This document shows, piece by piece, positions 1 through 5,538 of a stretch of DNA of 5,658 bases (the stretch's first letter is position 1; every line of letters starts with the position of its first letter). The notes under the pieces were generated by a model. That model saw only the letters and a list, made by a program, of their open reading frames with translations. It did not search any database and was not told the origin of the DNA. The position numbers and the translations under genes are program-made. Source of the stretch: Flavobacteriales bacterium (GTDB lineage: Bacteria; Bacteroidota; Bacteroidia; Flavobacteriales_F; PHOS-HE28); contig JAHEFL010000153.1 in assembly GCA_024640205.1 (NCBI GenBank), positions 1 to 5,658 on the forward strand, given 5' to 3'.

Positions 1-1017
1 TTCATCGCTCCGAGCTATACACCCGAGATGCGGTTCCTGGTCACGGCCGGGGGCTTGATCACCTTCTCATTCGATCGGAAGGATCGTCAACTCCTGCGCT
101 CATCCATTCCCTTTTCCGTCGGCAAGAGCACCAATGGCTCCCTGCAGGTATCCGTGAAGGGTAACCTCTACCTGCGCGAGGACCGCTTCCGGATCACCGG
201 GGAGATCTGGCGCAAGGACATGCCGGACAACTACTATGGTGTGGGCTACGACAATGGGCGCAACGTGATGCGCAGCGACACTACCACAGCCTACCACAGG
301 GATTGGCGACGCATTTATGCCAAGGTCATGCATCAGGTGCGGCCTCATTGGTTCGTGGGCGGGATACTGGATGCGACCAATACGGATGCTACGGAACTCA
401 ATCCATTAATGATGCAGGATCCCGACGTCCTTGCAAGTGGTACGAGTACGCGCAACCGGGGGCTTGGTGTGGTCATGGAGTATGACGACCGGGATGTACC
501 GGTGAACGCGTATGAAGGAATGTTCATCGGGCTCAGTTTCATCAACTATGGAACGTACATGGGTGGGCAGAGCGAATTCTGGACCGTCGATATGGACTAT
601 CGGCAATATGAAGAGGTCGGTCACCGAAAGGTCATTGCCTGGCAGCTGCATACCCGGACGAGTTTTGGGAACGTACCCTGGACGGAGATGGCCCAGATCG
701 GTACCCCCTGGGATCTGCGTGGCTATGTATGGGGTCAGTACCGGGATGAGCTCATGACCTATGCCATGGTGGAGTACCGGCACATGTTCGATCGGAAAGG
801 ACCCGGCAAGAGAGGCACCACGGACAGTCGCTTCGGCTTCGCCACCTGGTTGGGGATGGGGGGCGTTGCAGAGGATATCGCACACATCCCGGCCGCATTG
901 CCCAATGCCGGTGTCGGGATCCGGTTCGAGACCGAGGAGCGGTCCAATATCCGGGTGGACTATGGCGTGGGCGTGAACAGCAGCGCCTTCTACGTCACCT
1001 TCTACGAGGCGTTCTGA
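1..1017 (+). CDS. Omp85-superfamily (BamA/TamA-like) outer-membrane barrel, 5' truncated
   Basis: The reading frame is open from the first base to the TGA at 1015-1017. The ATG at 28 is probably internal, because the nine residues before it (ending SYTPE) read as barrel sequence, so the true start and signal peptide lie off the window. About 338 residues are visible. They alternate polar and hydrophobic or aromatic residues as in beta-strands, with Gly/Tyr/Trp-rich hairpins. The motif LRGY (nt 715-726, visible residues 239-242) matches the (V/I/L)RG(F/Y) motif of the Omp85 L6 loop, and is followed by a strand ending EYRHMF. The protein ends on a terminal Phe (YVTFYEAF), the usual beta-signal of barrel proteins. 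No POTRA domain is visible in this part. Short POTRA-less Omp85 barrels occur in Bacteroidota, but the family does not reveal whether this one inserts proteins, moves lipids or does something else. The next gene is convergent, 28 nt away. Confidence 0.8.
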   Translation, partial: FIAPSYTPEMRFLVTAGGLITFSFDRKDRQLLRSSIPFSVGKSTNGSLQVSVKGNLYLREDRFRITGEIWRKDMPDNYYGVGYDNGRNVMRSDTTTAYHRDWRRIYAKVMHQVRPHWFVGGILDATNTDATELNPLMMQDPDVLASGTSTRNRGLGVVMEYDDRDVPVNAYEGMFIGLSFINYGTYMGGQSEFWTVDMDYRQYEEVGHRKVIAWQLHTRTSFGNVPWTEMAQIGTPWDLRGYVWGQYRDELMTYAMVEYRHMFDRKGPGKRGTTDSRFGFATWLGMGGVAEDIAHIPAALPNAGVGIRFETEERSNIRVDYGVGVNSSAFYVTFYEAF

Positions 1018-1045
1018 ACGGTGTGACCACCTCCGATCCCAGCCT

Positions 1046-1495
1046 TCAGTGCTTGCTCTTCAGCAGGAACGAGCTGATGGTGAGCATCAGGATGGCCGCT
1101 GGTAACACCAGGAGGTCCCAGTTGAGTTCGTGCGCTGAGATGAGCCGTGTCACGAACAACACCATGATCGTGACCAGGAAGGTATCCCAGAGCAGCAGCT
1201 TGAGCTGCCCGAAACTCTCGATGCGCAACCAGGTCAGGTGATCGGTGCGCAGCCACGGCAGATCGCCCACGAACAGCTGCACCAATCCGATCGCTACGAT
1301 GAAGAATGCGAGCGCCATGAAGAACATGTCCACGGCCTCCAAGGCAGGCAGCATGGGACGTTCAACAGCTGCGCCGGTAAGGATGTCGTGGTAGGCATGC
1401 CAGGTCTCCCTCACCCCTCGAACTACAAGTACCAGGGCATCGAGCACGAGGATCACCCCGATCAACCCGATGGCAATGCGAAGCAGGTGTTTCAT
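1046..1495 (-). CDS. UPF0114 (YqhA-like) integral membrane protein
   Basis: This is a 149-residue protein with four predicted membrane segments, at about residues 6-25, 55-75, 104-119 and 127-145. The central block, an acidic residue before VDMFFMALAFFIVAIGL followed by LFVGDLPWL and a Lys/Leu-rich stretch into the third segment, matches the layout of the UPF0114/YqhA family. Members of that family are inner-membrane proteins of about 150-180 residues with no settled function. The gene is last in a minus-strand operon and its ATG is 9 nt after the stop of the DUF502-type gene. A purine run (AAGGGAA, 1497-1503) lies almost against the ATG, too close for a normal Shine-Dalgarno, so translational coupling is likely. 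The family call is from recalled motif layout and has not been checked by a profile search. Confidence 0.72.
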   Translation of the reverse strand: MKHLLRIAIGLIGVILVLDALVLVVRGVRETWHAYHDILTGAAVERPMLPALEAVDMFFMALAFFIVAIGLVQLFVGDLPWLRTDHLTWLRIESFGQLKLLLWDTFLVTIMVLFVTRLISAHELNWDLLVLPAAILMLTISSFLLKSKH

Positions 1496-1504
1496 GTTCC
1501 CTTA

Positions 1505-2092
1505 TCAGTGAGTTCGGGTGTTGGATCGCTTGACCTTCATAGCCTGCAATCCGCGACCATAGTTACGTACACTCTCGACCAACCTTGCGTAGGGCACGTC
1601 CAGGTGCTGGACCCGTTCGGTCTCCACCACCATCACGGCGCCACTGTTCCCCTGTGGAGTATCCGGAATGAACACCACGCTCGTCCCGTCGTCGCCTTTT
1701 TCGATCAGGCGTGCCGGGCTCCAACTGTCATCCAGGCGCACCAGGATGGCGAATGTCCTGGCATCTTCTTCCTGCAACAGGGTCTCGTTCATGCGCATCC
1801 GGATGTACTCGTAGCCGGGCAGCAGGAACAGGATATGCTCCTCCAGCCAGTTGCGCAGGCTGCCCACCTTGCTGGAACGCATCAGTAACCCGGCGAGGAA
1901 GCACAGCAACAGCAGCAGCACGACCTCCAAGAGCCGCACACCATGGGTCACGTGCAGAGCTTCTGCGATCCGGGCGGTGATGGGGCGTGTGAACGCCATG
2001 ATCCTCACCGCGATCAAGCCGATCACGGCAACAGGTACGAGCAGGAACAAGCCCCCGAAGAGGGTGGTCCGAATGAATGGCCAGGCTTTCAT
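1505..2092 (-). CDS. DUF502-type membrane protein
   Basis: This is a 195-residue protein. It starts with two membrane segments (about residues 10-33 and 54-71), followed by a soluble domain. The first segment holds the FGGLFLLVPVAVIGL block typical of the DUF502 N-terminus (a Gly, a run of Leu, then a Pro). The segment around residues 90-100 (LPGYEYIRM) sits where DUF502 proteins have a conserved 'P..+.iY' element. FIPDTPQGNSG (141-151) corresponds to the family's FxPTTPNPTSG signature, and the tail SVRNYGRGLQ to its closing 'S.G'. Several signature positions deviate, so it may belong to a diverged branch. The function of the family is unknown. The gene begins 21 nt after the stop of the upstream barrel gene and ends 9 nt before the UPF0114-type gene, which suggests an operon. 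No Shine-Dalgarno is seen upstream of its ATG. Confidence 0.75.
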   Translation of the reverse strand: MKAWPFIRTTLFGGLFLLVPVAVIGLIAVRIMAFTRPITARIAEALHVTHGVRLLEVVLLLLLCFLAGLLMRSSKVGSLRNWLEEHILFLLPGYEYIRMRMNETLLQEEDARTFAILVRLDDSWSPARLIEKGDDGTSVVFIPDTPQGNSGAVMVVETERVQHLDVPYARLVESVRNYGRGLQAMKVKRSNTRTH

Positions 2093-2113
2093 GGTACGGG
2101 AGGTGTTGATGGG

Positions 2114-2680
2114 TCAGAACCGGCGCGCCAGGCCGATGCCCAGCGTCCAACTGTCATAGGCCGCAAGGCGCAGATCGTAGGCAAAGCTGGCACAGGTTTC
2201 CCAGCTGCCGCTCAGGTGCACGGTATACTCCACACCGGCGCGCACCAAGGCCAGGTCATCCCCCCCTGCGAACTCCATCCCCCCACCCAGCAGGAAGGAC
2301 CAATGCTCGTGGGGCCGATAGGTGGCCATGAGTGCCGGAGCGATCGGACGGTCCCGTTCCAGCACCTCCTTCCCATTGAACTCCTCCACCAGGTAGTTCT
2401 CATTGATCAGGTCGGTATGCAGGCCCAGCGCCCAGCGTTCGTTCATCCAATAATTGTAATTCAAACCCCACGAGGGCAGCACCAACCAGCGGCTCCTGCC
2501 CACCTGTTCAAGTCCTCCGTTCACGTTGGTATGGGCCATGAGGATGGAGATCTCGTGGCGCCCTATTTCCGGTTCTAATTCCGGCGAGTTCTCCTGTGCG
2601 ACCAAGATCATGGGCGCAAGCGAAGTGATCAGAAGCGAACATCCGAGCATGCGCCGAACGGCAAGGATCACGATCTTCAT
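2114..2680 (-). CDS. Small secreted outer-membrane beta-barrel protein, family unknown
   Basis: I place the start at the ATG at 2680 (188 residues), not at the upstream in-frame ATG at 2809. From 2680 the protein opens with a normal signal peptide: a basic Arg-Arg at residues 9-10, a hydrophobic core to about residue 27, and a likely cut after A28 (LVA|QE). The upstream extension is hydrophilic and overlaps the divergent gene. The mature part alternates hydrophobic and polar residues with repeated Trp/Tyr/Gly (for example WGLNYNYWMNERWALGLHTDL, about residues 71-91, and the Gly-rich turn near 131-140). It ends in RRF, a terminal aromatic as in outer-membrane barrels. The length suggests eight or so strands. 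It heads a probable operon with the DUF502- and UPF0114-type genes. I cannot name a specific family, and no enzymatic motif is visible. Confidence 0.75.
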   Translation of the reverse strand: MKIVILAVRRMLGCSLLITSLAPMILVAQENSPELEPEIGRHEISILMAHTNVNGGLEQVGRSRWLVLPSWGLNYNYWMNERWALGLHTDLINENYLVEEFNGKEVLERDRPIAPALMATYRPHEHWSFLLGGGMEFAGGDDLALVRAGVEYTVHLSGSWETCASFAYDLRLAAYDSWTLGIGLARRF

Positions 2681-2688
2681 GGCATGAA
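2676..2688. repeat. Dyad over two divergent start codons
   Basis: TTCATG and CATGAA form perfect 6-bp arms around a single central G. The arms contain the start codons of both divergent barrel genes (minus strand at 2680, plus strand at 2684), which are separated by only three bases. The symmetry partly follows from two facing ATG codons each followed by AA, so it need not be an operator. Confidence 0.6.
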
Positions 2689-3409
2689 AAGTTCTTGTCC
2701 AAAGTACGGGCTGCTCGCTGGCCTGTTCGTTCTCGCGCAGGTTTCCTTCGGCCAGGCCGCGCTGCTCGTACTCATCTTCGGGGACAAGGTGGCCACTGAG
2801 AACTTTCATTTCACCATCGATGCCGGCATGAACCTGGCCACGCTACCGGGCTTGGAGGGGAACCAGCTGCGCACCGGCTTCAACTTCGGCCTGGGCACCT
2901 ACATCAAGATCAACGACGACTGGGCTTTCACCCCCGAGTTCAAGCCACTGGCACCGCGCGGCGCCAAGGGTCTGGAGAAGGTGCTGGCCGATCCCGGCAA
3001 TGTGGTGAACAACGCGGACAAGTCCGAGTTGCGGCTCAGCTACATCGATGTGCCGCTGCAGGTGCACCGGCGCATCAGCGATCGGGTGTATGTGCGTGCG
3101 GGCCCGCAGCTCAGCATCCTCACCGGTGCCGTGGTGCGCACCACCGGCGACCTGGACAATGGCGATGCCTTCACCTTGGAGAACGATGTGAAGGGCGACC
3201 TGGAAACCATCGACCTCTCTTTCCCGGTGGACGTTGGCCTGGTCTTCGCGAAGCCGCGCGGCTACAAGGGGGTGGACCTGCGCTTGCGTTACACCCCAGG
3301 CTTCATGGATGTTTTCGCGGACGTGGAGGGCCTCTCCAGCACCAACAGCACCATCCAGCTCTTCCTTAGCCTGCCCTTCGTGAACGCGGAGCCGCCGCCT
3401 ACCCCGTAG
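2684..3409 (+). CDS. PorT-like / porin-family outer-membrane beta-barrel protein
   Basis: This is a 241-residue protein with a signal peptide (hydrophobic core about residues 9-22, likely cut near SFGQA at 21-25). The mature part has the order expected of the Bacteroidota 'outer membrane protein beta-barrel' family (PorT-like). An early strand carries DAGMN, then comes GFNFGLGTYIKINDDWAF and EFKPL. The hallmark SYIDVPLQV (119-127) follows, then VRAGPQLSIL, DVGLVF, and a late LRLRYTPGF strand before the closing strand ending LFLSLPF. A Pro-rich tail (EPPPTP) follows the final strand, which is slightly odd because barrels usually end at the terminal aromatic. The ATG at 2684 is the only ATG giving a complete signal peptide. 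Family members are often of unknown role; PorT itself belongs to type IX secretion, but I do not claim that function here. The gene converges on the SHOCT-protein gene, 50 nt away. Confidence 0.8.
   Translation: MKSSCPKYGLLAGLFVLAQVSFGQAALLVLIFGDKVATENFHFTIDAGMNLATLPGLEGNQLRTGFNFGLGTYIKINDDWAFTPEFKPLAPRGAKGLEKVLADPGNVVNNADKSELRLSYIDVPLQVHRRISDRVYVRAGPQLSILTGAVVRTTGDLDNGDAFTLENDVKGDLETIDLSFPVDVGLVFAKPRGYKGVDLRLRYTPGFMDVFADVEGLSSTNSTIQLFLSLPFVNAEPPPTP
2699..2706 (-). promoter_or_regulatory. Candidate -7-like box for the small barrel gene operon
   Basis: On the minus strand TACTTTGG lies 18 nt before the ATG at 2680. It resembles the Bacteroidota -7 element TAnnTTTG but has one base less between TA and TTTG. 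No TTG is seen at the expected -33 position, so support is weak. It lies inside the signal-peptide coding region of the divergent gene. Confidence 0.25.
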
Positions 3410-3411
3410 GC
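3397..3411. other. Short perfect hairpin spanning a stop codon
   Basis: GCCTAC and GTAGGC pair perfectly across a three-base CCC loop. The stop codon TAG of the PorT-like gene (3407-3409) lies in the right arm. No T-run follows, so it is not a standard intrinsic terminator, though it lies between two convergent genes where one would be expected. It may act as a weak end or RNA-stabilising structure. Confidence 0.4.
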
Positions 3412-3459
3412 AGGCTATCCGGGGTCTTTACGTGAGTGGCCGGGGTGTGGGCACAGGGC

Positions 3460-3987
3460 CTACTTGCCCATCAACTCGCCCTTCATCCTCAGGAATTCCT
3501 CCCGGGTGATGAGGCCCTGCTGAAGCATGTTGTCCAGCTTCATCAGCTGGTCGGTGGTGCTGAGGGTGGCCGGCGCGCCCTGCCCCCCACCGCCTTGTGC
3601 GGTGGCCAGGCTTTGGGAAAGTTGGGTGCTGTCGTTGCGCAGGCGGTCCACCTCGGCGGTCAGGCTGTCCACGGTCAACTGCAATTGTGCTGCCGAGGTG
3701 CGCACCTGCGTCAGGCTGTCCGTGCTGGCCGCGCGGGCCGCGGCCCTCAGTTCCAATACGCTCTTCACCGTATCCAGATCGTCCACATGCACGCCGGTCA
3801 TTACCGAGAGGCTGTCGATCAAGCGGCCGTACTTCTGGTTCTGCTCGGCTGCCGTGGCGAGGGCCGTGGCAAGCGAATCGTTCTGCGAGGTGAGGCTGGT
3901 GATGGTGGCCTGCAGGTCGGACTTGCTCTGTGCTTGTACGCTTGCACTAAGCAGGAGCAGGGCGGCGATGGGTACGAACTTGTTCAT
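3460..3987 (-). CDS. Secreted coiled-coil protein with C-terminal SHOCT domain
   Basis: This is a 175-residue protein. Residues 1-19 form a signal peptide (Lys at 3, hydrophobic core 5-13, likely cut after SVQA). Residues about 22-128 are rich in Ala, Ser, Leu, Gln and Asp, with heptad-like spacing of Leu (SLTSQNDSLATAL, LQLTVDSLTAEVDRL), which predicts a long coiled coil. A Gly-rich linker follows at 132-138. The last 30 residues (DQLMKLDNMLQQGLITREEF, then a Lys-Gly-Glu-Leu end) match the SHOCT domain, a short helical pair with the pattern 'L..L...G.IT.EEF...K..L'. SHOCT domains usually lie at protein ends and are thought to support oligomerisation. The function of this protein is not known; an envelope-localised, self-associating role is an inference. 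The preceding gene on this strand appears to have its own terminator, so this one is probably transcribed alone. Confidence 0.82.
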   Translation of the reverse strand: MNKFVPIAALLLLSASVQAQSKSDLQATITSLTSQNDSLATALATAAEQNQKYGRLIDSLSVMTGVHVDDLDTVKSVLELRAAARAASTDSLTQVRTSAAQLQLTVDSLTAEVDRLRNDSTQLSQSLATAQGGGGQGAPATLSTTDQLMKLDNMLQQGLITREEFLRMKGELMGK

Positions 3988-4014
3988 GGTATGGAGGATG
4001 ATCGTGGCTGCAGG

Positions 4015-4022
4015 CGAAAGTA
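4015..4022 (-). promoter_or_regulatory. Candidate -7-like box for the SHOCT protein gene
   Basis: TACTTTCG on the minus strand lies 27 nt before the ATG at 3987. It differs by one base from the TACTTTGG box upstream of the gene starting at 2680, and both resemble a shortened Bacteroidota -7 element. No convincing -33 TTG was found, so this is tentative. Confidence 0.25.
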
Positions 4023-4039
4023 GGTCGCACGATCCGGAC

Positions 4040-4078
4040 AGCGGATGATCGGACGCGCCGAACAGGCGATCGTCCGCT
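4040..4078. repeat. Long imperfect inverted repeat in an intergenic region
   Basis: AGCGGATGATCG (4040-4051) faces CGATCGTCCGCT (4067-4078). Eleven of twelve positions are complementary, and the remaining one is a T-G pair that would be a U-G wobble only in a plus-strand RNA. The 15-base loop can form a second small stem (CGCC 4056-4059 with GGCG 4065-4068). It lies 53 nt upstream of the SHOCT protein start, just beyond the candidate -7 box. It may be an operator, a plus-strand RNA hairpin or an element protecting transcript ends; no T-run follows it directly. Confidence 0.55.
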
Positions 4079-4172
4079 TCGCACCGGGGCCCCTAACTTT
4101 TGTTCTATTGCACGCCTCGCAGCCGCGTTGGATCATAGGGCTCGTGCACATGGGCCTACTGCTGCCGCCCCG

Positions 4173-4191
4173 AAAAGCGGGCTTGACCCGC
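4173..4191 (-). terminator. Intrinsic terminator after the tubby/LOR-like gene
   Basis: Read on the minus strand, GCGGG, a five-base TCAAG loop and CCCGC form a perfect 5-bp GC stem, extendable by a T-G pair, followed directly by TTTT. It lies about 90 nt past the stop of the gene ending at 4284, in the right orientation for that gene. The T-run is short, so termination may be partial. Confidence 0.6.
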
Positions 4192-4283
4192 AGTCCCGTC
4201 ACCCCCGTCACTCACAGCGCCCCCACCATTCCCCCCATGCTCCGCCTGGATACGAACACTCACCGCATGGAACGGAATGGAAC

Positions 4284-4763
4284 TCAAGTCGCAGCAGCCG
4301 CAGCGCGGTGCTGTTGCACCTCGATCACGTGCGCGGCGAACAGGAGCAACAGCGGTTCCAGGGGTTCGCCATGCGCTTCCAGCAACTCGATGGAATGCAC
4401 GAAGCCTTCCCAATGGAACCGGCGGCGCATGCTGGCACGCACCGTACCCGTCGCATCCACCAAGTGATGGATGGGGCTGAACCAGGACTTCCGTTTCAGC
4501 ACGATCAGGGGCATCGGCTCGTTGGATCGATGGATGGCTGTGGAGGTCCACTTCTCCTTAGAGTGCATCACCTCCACATCACCGTAGAAGACAGCGAGGT
4601 CGCGGGAGAGCGCCTTTCTTCCCTTCACCTCATACAGCCCGTTCGCCACGGTGATCTCCGCGCGCTGGCTGTACCACTTGGGTTGCGACTTGGTACCCAG
4701 CACCTTGCCGGTGGCATCCACCAGGTCCCACGTTCGTTTGCCACGGCGCACAAAGCGTTGCAT
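4284..4763 (-). CDS. Predicted tubby/LURP-one-like fold protein, function unknown
   Basis: I choose the ATG at 4763 (159 residues) over the in-frame ATG at 4802, because the 13 extra residues are His/Asn-rich and look untranslated, while from 4763 the protein begins directly with a strand. The sequence is basic and strand-rich. The phrase LVDATG occurs twice (residues 14-19 and 101-106), each time in the pattern of a beta-strand, an Asp-x-x-Gly turn and another strand, as in the repeated strands of tubby C-terminal-like domains. A hydrophobic helix (LEPLLLLFAAHVIEV, about 135-149) near the end matches the central helix that threads the barrel in this fold. The protein ends in a run of Ala. 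No signal peptide is seen, so it is probably cytoplasmic. Relatives include LURP-one-related and scramblase-like proteins. The fold call is moderate, and no function can be assigned. Confidence 0.65.
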   Translation of the reverse strand: MQRFVRRGKRTWDLVDATGKVLGTKSQPKWYSQRAEITVANGLYEVKGRKALSRDLAVFYGDVEVMHSKEKWTSTAIHRSNEPMPLIVLKRKSWFSPIHHLVDATGTVRASMRRRFHWEGFVHSIELLEAHGEPLEPLLLLFAAHVIEVQQHRAAAAAT

Positions 4764-4895
4764 GGCGTGAAGGTGCAGGTTCCGATGCGATGCATCCCGC
4801 ATGGATGGAGGAACGGTCGGATCTTCGGACCACCGGCGGAACCGGGAAGGAGGTGGCCAGCTGGTAATGGCTGGGGGCGGTCCATCCCCATCACA

Positions 4896-4921
4896 TACCG
4901 CGGATCTGGATATCCGCGGTA
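4896..4921. repeat. Perfect 10-bp inverted repeat
   Basis: TACCGCGGAT (4896-4905) and ATCCGCGGTA (4912-4921) are exact reverse complements around a six-base spacer. Each arm contains the palindrome CCGCGG, so the sites are also direct repeats 16 bp apart, and GGATATCC (4908-4915) is nested inside. It lies 41 nt past the stop of the ClpP-like gene. In the minus transcript it would form a strong hairpin, but the following bases (TGTGATGG) are not a T-run. Confidence 0.7.
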
Positions 4922-4949
4922 GCAGGGCGTACCCGAGCGAAGCCCCTGC
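4922..4949. repeat. Second hairpin abutting the perfect inverted repeat
   Basis: GCAGGG (4922-4927) pairs with CCCTGC (4944-4949) across 16 bases. The right arm overlaps a perfect palindrome CCTGCGCAGG (4945-4954). In the minus transcript this hairpin comes first after the ClpP-like stop and directly adjoins the 10-bp stem. The pair could form a tandem-hairpin transcript end. Confidence 0.45.
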
Positions 4950-4961
4950 GCAGGTTCAGGG

Positions 4962-5528
4962 TCATTGGAAGTTCATTTGAAGGTGAACTGCGCCAGCTGG
5001 AATGGAGGGCGGCTTGACCTCTTCAATGATGCCATGCTCTTCAGCGAAGCCAACATCCTTGCCCTCGCCCTGGCTGAAGAGGCCCTCCAAGGTTTCGATG
5101 GAGAGCTTGGTGCGGGTGTGGATGGTCTTCATGATCCTTCTCTCCATCCCTTCACAGCGGCTGAGCGTCTCCTTCAGCGCATTGCGGTTCATGGCACCGG
5201 TAACGTTCATGGCCACCCCGTGAAAATGGAACGAAGCGTTCGGCGAGGCAACCCGTCTTTCACCGCTCAAGAAGATCACGTTCGCGATGGAGTCGATGTT
5301 ACCAATGTTGTGCATGGTCACCTGCATGCCACCTTGAAGCGCCTGGAGGTAATTGTAGAGCACGAAGCCGGAATCCACATCGCCCCCGGGCGATGCTATC
5401 ATGAAGTAGAGCTCATCAGGCTTGTGCTCCTTGACCACAGCCGTGCAGAAAGTGATGAACTTATTGACGAGTGCCTTGTCAATGCCGCCCACGAAGGTGA
5501 TGTATACCGTCTTCTTCTCGCTGCTCAT
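4962..5528 (-). CDS. Compact ClpP-fold (SDH family) serine protease
   Basis: This is a 188-residue protein without a signal peptide, so probably cytoplasmic. It follows the ClpP-type order: an opening strand with FVGGID, helix, strand, then ASPGGDVDSG (45-54), equivalent to the ClpP NSPGG loop that binds substrate backbone. Next comes GNIDSIANVIFLSG (76-89), with S80 at the nucleophile position, and SPNASFHFHG (95-104). H103 lies exactly seven residues after the conserved Pro, as in ClpP PNSRVMIH. A later D158, ahead of EEHGIIEEV, may be the third triad residue (less certain). The protein starts about 20 residues later in the fold than ClpP, so it lacks the segment forming ClpP's axial loops; partnership with a Clp ATPase is therefore doubtful. 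AAGGAA (5533-5538), four bases before the ATG, fixes the start. It could be a housekeeping ClpP paralogue or an accessory peptidase. Substrates are unknown. Confidence 0.8.
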   Translation of the reverse strand: MSSEKKTVYITFVGGIDKALVNKFITFCTAVVKEHKPDELYFMIASPGGDVDSGFVLYNYLQALQGGMQVTMHNIGNIDSIANVIFLSGERRVASPNASFHFHGVAMNVTGAMNRNALKETLSRCEGMERRIMKTIHTRTKLSIETLEGLFSQGEGKDVGFAEEHGIIEEVKPPSIPAGAVHLQMNFQ

Positions 5529-5532
5529 GGTG

Positions 5533-5538
5533 TTCCTT
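5533..5538 (-). promoter_or_regulatory. Ribosome binding site of the ClpP-like gene
   Basis: AAGGAA on the minus strand lies four bases before the ATG at 5528. Its first A is the last base of the preceding gene's TGA, which suggests translational coupling. It is one of the few recognisable Shine-Dalgarno sequences in the window. Confidence 0.55.

Larger units (their letters stand above)
3988..4283. other. Intergenic stretch without a supported gene
   Basis: No reading frame here looks coding: the open frames are low-complexity or out of phase with the neighbouring genes. The stretch holds the candidate -7 box at 4015-4022, the long inverted repeat at 4040-4078, a GGGGCCCC palindrome at 4086-4093, a short AT-rich patch at about 4094-4109 and the terminator at 4173-4191. 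Confidence 0.6.
4764..4961. other. Intergenic stretch between two minus-strand genes
   Basis: No convincing gene is seen. It must hold the promoter of the tubby/LOR-like gene, if that gene is not co-transcribed with the ClpP-like gene, but I found no TAnnTTTG box. The two tandem hairpins at 4896-4949 are its main structure. Confidence 0.55.

Noticed and set aside
1020..1031. GGTG-TGAC-CACC mini hairpin between convergent genes
   Set aside because: The four-base stem without a T-run is too weak to call a terminator.
1238..1888. Plus-strand open frame of 216 codons
   Set aside because: It runs antisense across the junction of the DUF502- and UPF0114-type genes and has a His/Gln-rich composition typical of a shadow frame.
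2571..2606. TATTTCCGG/TAATTCCGG as a promoter for the PorT-like gene
   Set aside because: It has only partial resemblance to TAnnTTTG, and no upstream TTG at the right distance was convincing.
2681..2809. N-terminal extension of the small barrel gene from an upstream ATG at 2809
   Set aside because: It would put 43 hydrophilic residues before a well-formed signal peptide and overlap the divergent gene.
3436..4023. Plus-strand open frame of 195 codons
   Set aside because: It is the antisense of the signal-peptide, coiled-coil and SHOCT protein, which has clear domain structure.
3984..4211. Minus-strand open frame of 75 codons in the intergenic stretch
   Set aside because: It spans the terminator and inverted repeat, is Arg/Pro/Cys-rich, and overlaps the promoter region and start of the SHOCT gene.
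4764..4802. Upstream start for the tubby/LOR-like gene
   Set aside because: The extra 13 residues are His/Asn-rich, unlike the protein core, and no ribosome binding site favours the ATG at 4802.
4128..4922. Long plus-strand open frame of 264 codons
   Set aside because: It is antisense to the tubby/LOR-like gene, crosses its terminator and the tandem hairpins, and its product is His/Arg/Pro-rich with no domain-like pattern.
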